33,591 nucleotides of DNA from Candidatus Moraniibacteriota bacterium (GTDB taxonomy: Bacteria > Patescibacteriota > Minisyncoccia > Moranbacterales > UBA1568): positions 1 to 33,591 of the forward strand of contig CAITOC010000038.1 in NCBI GenBank assembly GCA_903893925.1, read 5' to 3'. The notes under the pieces are model-generated. The model was not told where the DNA came from. It did not search any database and saw only the letters and a program-made list of their open reading frames with translations. Made by a program: the position numbers and the translations under genes. Numbering within the stretch: the stretch's first letter is position 1; each line of letters begins with the position of its first letter. This document shows, one piece after another, positions 17,631 through 26,800 of this stretch.

Positions 17631-18384
17631 TCGCCACGATCTCACGAGCGATGGCCCGATACGCTCGGGCGCCCTTGGAAAGCGCATCAAAATCGAGTAT
17701 CGACTTGCCATAGCTCGGCGCCTCGGCGAGCCGGACAGATCGCGGGACGACCATATCGAATACCGGACCAGGGAAATGTGCCCGTACTTCGTTTACCACC
17801 TGCTGGGCAAGCCGATTTCGTCGGTCAAACAGGGTCAGCACGGCACCCATGATCTTGAGGTTCGGCTGAAGTCGCTCGCGGACGAGCTCGATGGTTCCAA
17901 GCAGTTGCGAGAGTCCCTCGAGCGCATAGTATTCGGTCTGCACGGGGATGACCACCTCGTCGCTTGCGACCAGTCCGTTCACGGTCAACAATCCGAGGCT
18001 CGGCGGACTGTCGATGAGGATGTAATCATAGAAAGGTCGCAACTGTCGCAAAACGGAATAGAGACGGAATTCCCGGGCGTCGATATGAACCATCTCGATT
18101 TCCGCGCCGGCAAGGTCCTGTGCGGCCGGGATGATGTGCAGATTCGGTGTCGTCGTCGAAAGGACGATGTCTTTGGCAGAAGCCGTGCCGATCATGGCAT
18201 GATACAGGTTCTTCTCGAGGCCACGCGGATCGATGCCGAGGCCTGATGAGGCGTTCCCTTGCGGGTCGAGGTCCACCAACAATACGCGCTTGCCGAAATC
18301 AGCGAGGTAGCGTGCGACATTGATGGTGGTCGTGGTCTTGCCGACCCCGCCCTTCTGGTTTACGAATGCGACGATCTTGGACAT
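17611..18384 (-). CDS. parA: ParA/Soj chromosome partitioning ATPase
   Basis: MSKIVAFVNQKGGVGKTTTTINVARYLA, LLVDLDPQGNASSGLGID, YDYILIDSPPSLGLLTVNGL. Confidence 0.97.
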   Translation of the reverse strand: MSKIVAFVNQKGGVGKTTTTINVARYLADFGKRVLLVDLDPQGNASSGLGIDPRGLEKNLYHAMIGTASAKDIVLSTTTPNLHIIPAAQDLAGAEIEMVHIDAREFRLYSVLRQLRPFYDYILIDSPPSLGLLTVNGLVASDEVVIPVQTEYYALEGLSQLLGTIELVRERLQPNLKIMGAVLTLFDRRNRLAQQVVNEVRAHFPGPVFDMVVPRSVRLAEAPSYGKSILDFDALSKGARAYRAIAREIVAKEGPEA

Positions 18385-18510
18385 AGTAGAAGCGAACTTA
18401 CGACTCACAACAGACAACTGACAACCGACGACCCGACCACTCCTGACGACTTTCCCCTCCCCGTTGTAAGTTGTCCGTTGTCAGTTGCTGGTCTCTCCTA
18501 TTATATTCCA

Positions 18511-18539
18511 TTGACACTATCTTTTCAATCGCCTATCGT
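18511..18539 (+). promoter_or_regulatory. Sigma70-like promoter upstream of tRNA-Leu
   Basis: TTGACA (18511-18516), 17-bp spacer, TATCGT (18534-18539). Confidence 0.5.
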
Positions 18540-18576
18540 GGACAATATGAGAGTTGGAAGAAATCTCTCAAACAAA

Positions 18577-18663
18577 GGGCGGATGGCGGAACTGGCAGAC
18601 GCGCTGGACTCAAAATCCAGTGATGGCAACATCGTGAGGGTTCGACCCCCTCTCCGCCCACCA
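18577..18663 (+). tRNA. tRNA-Leu, anticodon CAA, 3' CCA encoded
   Basis: Acceptor GGGCGGA/TCCGCCC, anticodon stem CTGGA/TCCAG with loop CTCAAAA, long variable arm, TTCGA T-loop, ACCA end. Confidence 0.95.
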
Positions 18664-18667
18664 AACG

Positions 18668-18696
18668 GAAAACGGCACTCTTTCGTGTCGTTTTTT
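18668..18696 (+). terminator. Rho-independent terminator after tRNA-Leu
   Basis: ACGGCAC-loop-GTGTCGT (one G-T wobble) followed by TTTTT. Confidence 0.65.
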
Positions 18697-18737
18697 CGTA
18701 TCATACCATTTCCAAAAATTTGATTCCCAATTCAAGT

Positions 18738-18811
18738 CGTCTTTGCGAGCCCGTACTCGGGCAGCCTGCCCCGCGAATGCCGGGGTAGCAATCCAGTCCA
18801 GTCGCTCGCGA
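18738..18811. repeat. Palindromic repeat GTCTTTGCGAG..., copy 1, including perfect palindrome GTCGCTCGCGAGCGAC
   Basis: gtctttgcgag-cccg-tact-cggg-...gcaatcca, then gtcgctcgcgagcgac; related copy near 20924-21023. Confidence 0.75.
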
Positions 18812-18918
18812 GCGACAGGACCAGTATTATAGACTCGGCCCTGGACCACCACGTCCCGCCCTTCGCGATGAGCGGGGCTCGCGGAGACAGAGGAATAGGC
18901 TTTTTAGAAGTGGTATTA

Positions 18919-18948
18919 TTGACACGCTGCGGGATTCCACCGTATCAT
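18919..18948 (+). promoter_or_regulatory. Sigma70-like promoter upstream of ORF 18995
   Basis: TTGACA (18919-18924), 18-bp spacer, TATCAT (18943-18948). Confidence 0.45.
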
Positions 18949-18994
18949 CATATCACTCGACCTTTACCAACCTAATAAACGAAGGGGTATACCC

Positions 18995-19746
18995 ATGCAA
19001 TATGGCTTAAACAGTACTCTCGGACCAGAAACCACGGATAGCATGATCGGTGAAATCAGATCATTCTCTGGATCCCTCACTCAGTCGGAACAAGACGGTA
19101 TCTTGAATGTATATGAGAGACTCTCTGAGAAATTTTTGGAACACGCAGATACATACGCTTGCCTACTTGCGGAATATACGCCGGGAACAACCCTCTCGCT
19201 TTTCGGGCCTTCCGAAGCATCCGACTCGGGGTAAACGAGGCGACCGGCAAGATGAGATGGATCGATACAGGGACGACTTTCCGTACGGGTTCAGCATTCG
19301 TACGGGCGCTTCCTGATAATCGGATACACGACTGTCTGTTTTCCTTGTGGATAACCGGCGAACCGCTTTCCTGCGAAATCGTTACGGCCGACAGGGGTTG
19401 GAGGAAGACATTTCGTTTCGGACCACCGATACAACCGGATTACAAAGAGTATCTGTTCCGATACCTCCTCAAAGAGGCACGAGGGTCCGACCACGATTTC
19501 CGATTCACATGGTTGATCGGATTCAAGGAAATATTCGATTATTTCGATCGCCACCGGGAGCTCCTCAAACACAGGCTTCTCGTACCGATTATCAAAGACG
19601 CCTTCGGGGATGATTTTTATTTCGAAGAAAAGAAGGGGATCGAACCCGGACATGCAAGAATGCTGTTCGGCTATGCAAAGATTCCGGATTCCGTACGGAC
19701 CGAGATCGAACGAGTCACCAAATGTAGATTCTTGTCCGGCAGATGA
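18995..19746 (+). CDS. Hypothetical protein split over two overlapping frames (18995-19234 and 19159-19746); possible frameshift at the GGGG run 19228-19231
   Basis: First frame ends ...SEASDSG-stop; one extra G joins it to VNEATGKMRWIDTGTTFRTG... in the second frame. Terminator follows at 19765. Confidence 0.5.
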
Positions 19747-19764
19747 CGCAAATGGTAGAATACA

Positions 19765-19803
19765 AAAACTGACAACGAAATGCGTTGTCAGTTTTCTTTT
19801 TGA
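19765..19803 (+). terminator. Rho-independent terminator
   Basis: AAAACTGACAACG-AAATG-CGTTGTCAGTTTT (13-bp perfect stem) followed by CTTTTTG. Confidence 0.85.
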
Positions 19804-19819
19804 AAAAAAATGAATCTTA

Positions 19820-20036
19820 GTATCTCTCTCAAATCTCATGTCGAACTGAAATCCGGAAATTTCGTTTGAGCGCCAACCAGAGGTTGGTCACCCTCTGGGT
19901 GAAAAACACTGAAAATCATCGAGGGCTACAATCGTAACCCGAAGATATTTGAAGGGTTTGTAGCCGAAATTTCCGGATTTCAGACGACAAACCGTATTTT
20001 TCGGCTTGTTATGGTGGTGAGATTTAAGAGAGATAC
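19820..20036. repeat. 217-bp nested palindromic element (MITE-like or structured RNA-like), flanked by TTA
   Basis: Outer arms GTATCTCTCTCAAATCTCA / TGAGATTTAAGAGAGATAC (one mismatch); inner perfect 19-bp arms CTGAAATCCGGAAATTTCG (19846-19864) / CGAAATTTCCGGATTTCAG (19965-19983); further hairpins inside; TTA at 19817-19819 and 20037-20039. Confidence 0.7.
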
Positions 20037-20858
20037 TTATCCCCTTGCCAGCCTCACCGTGCGCCGCAAGAGACAGGCGACGGTCACCGGACCGACGCCG
20101 CCCGGAACAGGCGTGAGAAAGATATCGGTATCGCTCCATTCGGCAGACACATCTCCACGAACTGTCCCATCCTTCTCGGATATACCACCGTCGATGACGA
20201 CAGCGCCGGATTTGAACATACTGCGTGAAAAAAATTCCGGTTGACCGACGGCGGTCACAACGACATCGGCATTGGAAATATCTTCCGTGTGTGAACCAGC
20301 CTCGGCTGCCGGAATGATCGTCGGGACGATGCCTTCGTATTCGAAAGCCTTTTGCATGATCGAGCCGAAGATTTCCGAGTTCACAACGGCGATTCCGTTT
20401 TTTCCTGACAATTCAATCCCGCTCGATTTCGCGAGTTCCATGATCGCCTCCGGGAAAACCGGGATCGAAGTCCGATCGCCGGACAGGAAATTCTGGACGG
20501 TCTCAGGATGGAACCCGTCGGCGTCCTTCTTTGGATCGATGGCCGCAATGATCCGGTCCGTATCGAGACCGTCCGGAAGCGGGAGTTGGACGAGGATGCC
20601 GTGGATCGCCTCGTCGGCATTCAGTGATTCGATTGCACGAATGATTTCTTCTTCCGTCGCGGTCATCGGCAACACTTCTTTCCTGAACACGAATCCGAGA
20701 TCGGCGGCACGACGTTCCTTGATACCGACATAAATTCGCGATGCGGGGTCGTCACCCACGAGCACTACGCCGAATCCCGGACGGATTGAAAGGCTCGACG
20801 TGATAGCTATCGCCTCATCGAAAATCCTCTTCGCGACTAGTGCTCCTGATATGATCAT
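20037..20858 (-). CDS. folD: Bifunctional methylenetetrahydrofolate dehydrogenase/cyclohydrolase
   Basis: GFGVVLVGDDPASRIYVGIKERRAADLGF, GILVQLPLPDGLD, IDPKKDADGFHPE, TPVPGGVGPVTVACLLRRTV. Confidence 0.96.
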   Translation of the reverse strand: MIISGALVAKRIFDEAIAITSSLSIRPGFGVVLVGDDPASRIYVGIKERRAADLGFVFRKEVLPMTATEEEIIRAIESLNADEAIHGILVQLPLPDGLDTDRIIAAIDPKKDADGFHPETVQNFLSGDRTSIPVFPEAIMELAKSSGIELSGKNGIAVVNSEIFGSIMQKAFEYEGIVPTIIPAAEAGSHTEDISNADVVVTAVGQPEFFSRSMFKSGAVVIDGGISEKDGTVRGDVSAEWSDTDIFLTPVPGGVGPVTVACLLRRTVRLARG

Positions 20859-20923
20859 AGTAAATTCTTCATTCATTCAACGCTTTTTCGTCCGATCAGA
20901 GAACAAATCCTCCCTTCGACACA

Positions 20924-21030
20924 GTCGTTCGCGAACGACATGCCGCGAAGACTCAGAATCCTTTTTCTAAACATCGATTGTTCTCCGTCTGTCTTTGCGA
21001 GGACGTACTCGTCCGCGGCAATCCATCCCT
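20924..21030. repeat. Palindromic repeat GTCTTTGCGAG..., copy 2, with perfect palindrome GTCGTTCGCGAACGAC
   Basis: gtcgttcgcgaacgac near 20924-20939; gtctttgcgag-gacg-tact-cgtc-cgcggcaatcca from 20991. Confidence 0.75.
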
Positions 21031-21051
21031 TTTGTTCCCCATTATACCTTG

Positions 21052-21112
21052 TACGTTGTTAGTTGTTAGTTGTTAGTTGTTAGTTGTCAGTTGTCAGTTG
21101 TCAGTTCCCCTA
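21052..21112. repeat. GTTGTYA heptamer tandem block downstream of uppP
   Basis: gttgttagttgttagttgttagttgttagttgtcagttgtcagttgtcag. Confidence 0.85.
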
Positions 21113-21119
21113 TTCCCTG

Positions 21120-21896
21120 TTATCTGATTACCAAAAAATAAAACGCGATTGCCGCGACGATACGATAGATGCCGAATCCCGTGAACGAATGCGTCTTCAC
21201 GAACGAGAGGAATGACTTCACCGCGACGAAGGCGACGATGAATGAGACGATGAAACCGACGCCGAGCACCGGCAGATCCGCGGCGGAAAACGTCCCAGCA
21301 CTTTTCAAGAGATCATACCCGGTCGCCGCCGCCATCGTCGGCACCGCGAGCAAAAAGGAAAATTCCGTGATCGCTGTCCGGGACAATCCGAGTGCGAGTC
21401 CACCGATGATCGTCGCCCCGGCACGCGACACACCCGGAATGACCGCGATCGACTGCGCGACACCGATCAGGAATGCCTGCTTATAGGTCAGATTCGCACC
21501 AGTCAACGCCTCATCGGCAGGCTTTTGCGTCTTCAGCCACCGTTCGAACAAGATGATAATGATACCGCCGAGTAACAGTGTCGCGACGATCGTCATCGGC
21601 GATTCGAAGAGTGACTTGATAAACCGGTAGAGTACGAGTCCGACGAGCGCCGTCGGCAGGAAGGCGACCGCAAGACGTTTGAGTGTTTCCCAGTCGGTGA
21701 GAAACCGGCGGAAATACAGGACGACCACCGCCAGGATCGCGCCGAGCTGGATCACGATCTCGAACGATTTCACGAAGCTCGTCTGTGTGATGCCGAGCAC
21801 GTCGGACACGAGGATGAGATGCCCGGTCGAGGAAATCGGCAAAAACTCCGTGAGTCCTTCGACGATACCGAGGATGATGGCATGAAATATGGACAT
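21120..21896 (-). CDS. uppP: Undecaprenyl-diphosphatase
   Basis: IVEGLTEFLPISSTGHLIL, VIPGVSRAGATIIGGLALGLSRTAITEFSFLLAVPTM. Confidence 0.97.
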   Translation of the reverse strand: MSIFHAIILGIVEGLTEFLPISSTGHLILVSDVLGITQTSFVKSFEIVIQLGAILAVVVLYFRRFLTDWETLKRLAVAFLPTALVGLVLYRFIKSLFESPMTIVATLLLGGIIIILFERWLKTQKPADEALTGANLTYKQAFLIGVAQSIAVIPGVSRAGATIIGGLALGLSRTAITEFSFLLAVPTMAAATGYDLLKSAGTFSAADLPVLGVGFIVSFIVAFVAVKSFLSFVKTHSFTGFGIYRIVAAIAFYFLVIR

Positions 21897-22141
21897 AGTC
21901 CCTTATGACTCACAACTTATAATTGATGGCTGAGAGGCACTAACGACGTATAACTGACAACTTTCAACGGAGACTGATCAGGTCTCACGAATCCTGCTCC
22001 TCTGCCTGAGGGGAGCTGTCACGTCCTCATGACTGAGGGGTGGGAGGGATTCCTTGCTTTGCCACTCCGTAGTTTCAGCGAAGGCGGGTTCCCTGTTATC
22101 TGTTGTTAGTTGTTAGTTGTTAGTTACTCTCTTGTTATCAG

Positions 22142-22813
22142 CTAGAACAGCGTTCCGGACGACAAGCCGGTGATGAGTGGCGTATGTTCTGTCTTGGCCG
22201 ACTCAAGGAGCTTCTTCTGGCCATTGAGTTCCATTATAGCATCCCAGCTACGAAACTCCGGGTGTTTCTCAAGGAGCTTCTCGAGGATCTCGACGGTGAC
22301 CCGCACATCCCCTGCTCCGGTATGTGCTGTCACATGTGCTTTCCCGCAGTACAGCTTGTATGCGGCGGAAAGGTTTCTCGGAGCGAAGTTATCGCGAGGC
22401 ACGACCTTATGATACAGGATCTTGGCGTCGAGAACCTTCTTCTGGGAATAATCAAATATCTTGCCTACCGTCGCGAACTCGCCACGCAGAAATGGCAGGT
22501 CGAAGCCGAGCACATTGAATCCCCCGACGTCCACCCCCTCAAACGCACTCCAAAGCTCATAGGAAAGTTTGGTAAACGACGGTTCATCCTTCACATCCTC
22601 GTCATGAATACCGTTGATCCGTGTCGAATCGGCCGGTATCGGCCGGCCCGGATTGACCCGCCGACATTCCGCGACGATCTCGCCGGACGGCAGGATCTTT
22701 TCATAGGCGATCTCGATGATCCGGTCCGAGCCCGAAGAAAGCCCGGTCGTCTCGAGGTCGAAGATCACGAGCGGTCGATCAAGCGGGAGATAGTCGGTGA
22801 TGGTAGTACGCAT
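22142..22813 (-). CDS. DnaQ-like 3'-5' exonuclease (DEDDh)
   Basis: VIFDLETTGLSSGSDRIIEIAYEKI, GFNVLGFDLPFLRGEF, HTGAGDVRVTVEIL. Confidence 0.9.
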   Translation of the reverse strand: MRTTITDYLPLDRPLVIFDLETTGLSSGSDRIIEIAYEKILPSGEIVAECRRVNPGRPIPADSTRINGIHDEDVKDEPSFTKLSYELWSAFEGVDVGGFNVLGFDLPFLRGEFATVGKIFDYSQKKVLDAKILYHKVVPRDNFAPRNLSAAYKLYCGKAHVTAHTGAGDVRVTVEILEKLLEKHPEFRSWDAIMELNGQKKLLESAKTEHTPLITGLSSGTLF

Positions 22814-23152
22814 AAGATAAAACTGACAACTTATCCGCTACATCTCCGAAACGGAGTGAGCGGACCCGCTCGCAAGGACGAGCGGGCAACTTACAACCGA
22901 CAACCGACAACCGACAAAAAACGCTAAACCAACAACGTACAACTGACAACCTACAACAGGAACAATGAAACCGCTCACTGACACCTCATTCGAACAGGAT
23001 TATTGCTCCTTGTTGTCAGTTGTTGGTTTCCGTGGTTTCTGCCCCATAGTATATCAGTCTAGGCGCGGGACGGGGTTTTGTAAACAGATCGTTAATAATT
23101 GAAGAGCCCGTCTCATTAGAAACGGGCCTTCTTTTGCATACTGCCACGATTT

Positions 23153-23668
23153 TCAGACCAAAAAATCAGCACCGGCCTTCCGATGTTCATCGAGCTCAAA
23201 GGCGTCATGAGCCAATGCGACCATGATGTCGGAGCTTACGCCGGATATCATTTTGTCAAAATGCGCTTGCACTCCGGAACAGACAACGACAAACCCGCGA
23301 TGCTTTACACCGCCCCAGAATGGGGTGTCACCAGGAAACAGCAAATGAGGAATGATCGCGGTACGATCGTCATTCCGATCATGCCAGAGTTGCAATGCCT
23401 TACATCGTGCGATATGGTCATACTCGTGCTCCCACTGAGTCTTGTCTCCAACGCTTCTCTCAAAGAGAGCATGAGGCTGGATTTGATAATTCGGCCAGCT
23501 ATAACCAGCTTCAACCATTGCCGGCACCAAGACTACAACATGACACTGATTCAAGCGTTTCATTTTCGGCGATAGCGTCGAGTGAAAAGCTAAGGATAAT
23601 GCGTGAGCAACTGCTTCTGCGGCAATTTCTGCCGTAAGATACTTCGGTAAAAGCAAACTGGTATTCAT
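23153..23668 (-). CDS. Hypothetical protein, 171 aa
   Basis: Complete ORF with SD-like GGGGGAG before ATG and a hairpin downstream; family not recognised. Confidence 0.6.
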   Translation of the reverse strand: MNTSLLLPKYLTAEIAAEAVAHALSLAFHSTLSPKMKRLNQCHVVVLVPAMVEAGYSWPNYQIQPHALFERSVGDKTQWEHEYDHIARCKALQLWHDRNDDRTAIIPHLLFPGDTPFWGGVKHRGFVVVCSGVQAHFDKMISGVSSDIMVALAHDAFELDEHRKAGADFLV

Positions 23669-23812
23669 CTTCTCCCCCTTTTTGAAAATACGTTGATTAA
23701 ATGCTTCCTTTGTTAATACTTCAAACTACCTGGGAGGCTAACACGCAATAGCAGATCTGTAAAGGGTCCACAATCGTCGTTTTCCATTTTTCACTTTTCA
23801 CTTTACACTCCA

Positions 23813-26800
23813 CTACACCACCACGTTCACCAATTTTCCGGGGACGACGATGACACGCTTCGGTTCCTGGCCGTCGAGGAACTTCGCGATTTTGTCACTC
23901 GCGAACGCTTTCGCTTTCAGATCGTCTTCGTTCGCATCGGCAGAAATCTCGAACGTATCGCGGACCTTGCCGTTGACCGAGACGACGATTTTCACGGTAT
24001 CTTCCACAAGCAAGGCCGGGTCTGCCACGGGCCATGTCGAGAGGAATATCGATTCCGTATTCCCGAGTCCCGCCCACAACTCTTCCGCGATATGTGGCGC
24101 GAACGGCGACAGAAGCCTGAGGAAGATACCATACGATTCCTTCGCGATCGTTCCTTCCTTCTCGAACGCGTTCGCGAGGATCATAAGCGTGCTCACTGCC
24201 GTATTGAACCGCATAGCCTCGATATCTTCTGATACTTTCACAATCGTCTTGTGCAACAACGAATCGATCGCCTTCGCCTTCCTCTCCTGTCCCCCCGTTG
24301 TGAGTGGTGAGTTGTCAGTTGTTAGTTCTTGATCCGTTGTCAGTGGTGAGTTGCCAGTTGTCAGTCCAGATTCTTCAGTTGTCAGTGGTGAGTTGTCAGT
24401 TGTCAGTTCTTGACCCGTTATCAGTGGTGAGTTGTCAGTTGTCAGTCCAGATTCTTCTGTTGTAAGTTGTAAGTTGTAAGTTGTTCGTTCTTGATCCGTT
24501 GTCAGTGGTAAGTTGTCAGTTGTTAGTTTGTTCTGTAGCTTCCACACCTTCTCCAAAAACCGCCTCGTGCCGACAACACCATCGGTATTCCAGGAAATAT
24601 TCTGGTTGAACGGGCCCATGAACATCTCGTAGAGCCGCATCGCATCCGCGCCGAAATCGCGAACCATATCGTCCGGATTGACGACGTTCCCCCACCGCTT
24701 GGACATCTTGCGTCCGTCGGAAGCGAGGATAAGCCCCACATTGCAGAGTTTCTGAAAGGGCTCGTCTGTCGAGATTGCACCGATATCATAGAGGAACTTG
24801 TGCCAGAACCGCGCATAAATAAGATGCCGTGTCGCATGCTCCGCCCCGCCGACATACACGTCGACCGGCATCCATTCCTTTTCGAGCTCCTTGCCAACAA
24901 GCGCATCCTGATTCTTCGGATCGATATAGCGCAGATAGTACCACGATGAACCTGCCCATTGAGGCATCGTATTCGTCTCGCGTTTCGCAGGCCCGCCGCA
25001 CGTGGGACAGGTCGTATTCACCCAGCTCTCGATGGCGGCCAAGGGCGACTCCCCCGTTCCCGTCGGCTCATAGCTTTCCACATCCGGCAGAAGCACCGGA
25101 AGTTCGTTTTCCGGCACCGGTACGACCTTGGAAGTATGAACCGATTCCACCTCCCAGCCGACAAGTCCGTTCTCGCTGATCCGCTCCGCATAGTCCGGCG
25201 AAAGCGCGGCATACGATGCTTCCAATTCTTCCACCGTCGGGAATTCTCGGCTGAAGATCTTCCCATGAAGATCCATTTGTTCGGTCGCGAAGAGTTCGGC
25301 GATGTCCTTGAAACGATAGGTCTGCTTCACTCGGAAGAGCCTCGACTCACCGGTCGGTTTGAACGTGAAACGGAGCACGTCTCCCTCCGCGATGTTCCCG
25401 AAGTAACGCTCCGGCTCATCCGGATTCAGGGCGCGCGTCTCGACCGTTTTCTTCCCGGAAAGGATATTCTTCCAGACGTTCTCCTCGCGGAAGTTCAATG
25501 AGAGCTTCACCTCGGCATCATTTGCCCCACAAGACTCGCAGTGCACGACCGGAATCGGCTCGCCCCAATACCGTTGACGCGAAAATACCCATTCGCGGAG
25601 TTTGTATTTCACGACCTTCTTGCCATTCCCATCGGCTTCGAGTTTCGCGGTGATTCTCTCGCGTGCCGCTTCCGAGGAAAGCCCGGAAAATTCACCGGAG
25701 TCCGCAAGCGCCCCGTCGTCGACGAACGCATCGTCTCTCCCTTCGAGCCACCCAAGCCAAATATCGAGTTCCGCACAGGTCATTTCCCGATTCCGGATTT
25801 CATCGAGCGAAAGCCAAAGCACCGAATGTTTCGCGACCTCTTCCTCGACGACCGGTTCACACGATTCATCTTCAAGTTCGAACAAAACCGCCGTCGTATT
25901 CGCGACCCGATTCTCATCCTTGTGCGCCGCGAAATATTCGCTTCGCACTTTCCTGTCCAAGGTCCCGATATGTCGCAGATTCAAGAATCCCGTCTCCTCG
26001 AGCACTTCCCGTTTGGCGGCCTCGACGATGTCCTCGCCGTCTTCCACGCCTCCCACGATGAACGTGGTCCATGGATGATTCTTCCACTCTAGACACAGGA
26101 ATTTCCCGTCTTTCGGATTCCGTACCAGGGCATGAATGGTATTGCGTTCGACGGACTTTTTCCCTTCCCGCGGAGGGTTCTTCTTATCGGTCAGGTGCGG
26201 CATGATGACATTCTTGATCGGCAGGTCGTATTTTTTCGCGAAGGCGAAATCACGCGTGTCGTGCGCCGGGACGGCCATCACCGCGCCGGTACCGTAATCA
26301 CCGAGCACATAATCCGCGACGAACACCGGCACTTCCTCACCGTTTGTCGGATTGACCGCCATAATACCTTCGAGCCGAACGCCGGTCTTCTCGCGCCCCT
26401 CCGCCGTCCGCTCCATCTCGGTCTTCTTCTTCGTCTCCTCGATATACGCATGCACTTCCTCCCAATTTCTAATTCCCGTTTTCTGCTCCCCATTCCCTGC
26501 TCCCCTGCCTGAGGGGAGCTGTCCTGTATTCAGGACTGAGGGGTGGGAGAAATTCCCCGTTCCCTGCCCTCTGATCAAAGGATGCTCCGGCGCGACCACC
26601 ACATACGTGCAACCGAATAGCGTATCTACCCGCGTCGTAAACACCTCGATATATTCTTCGTTTTTATTTAAAAATTGAGAATTAAAAATTAAAAATTTTA
26701 TAACCGTTCCTTCGCTTCGTCCGATCCAATTCCGCTGCGATTCCTTGATCGACTCCGGCCAGTCGAGCGCATCAAGCCCTTCCAATAGGCGGTCGGCATA

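Noticed and set aside
16435-18384. parS sites near parAB
   Set aside because: No TGTTTCACGTGAAACA-like sequence found by eye in the window.
24295-24530. CRISPR-like array
   Set aside because: Units are 7 bp and degenerate, without regular unique spacers or adjacent cas genes; it lies within leuS.
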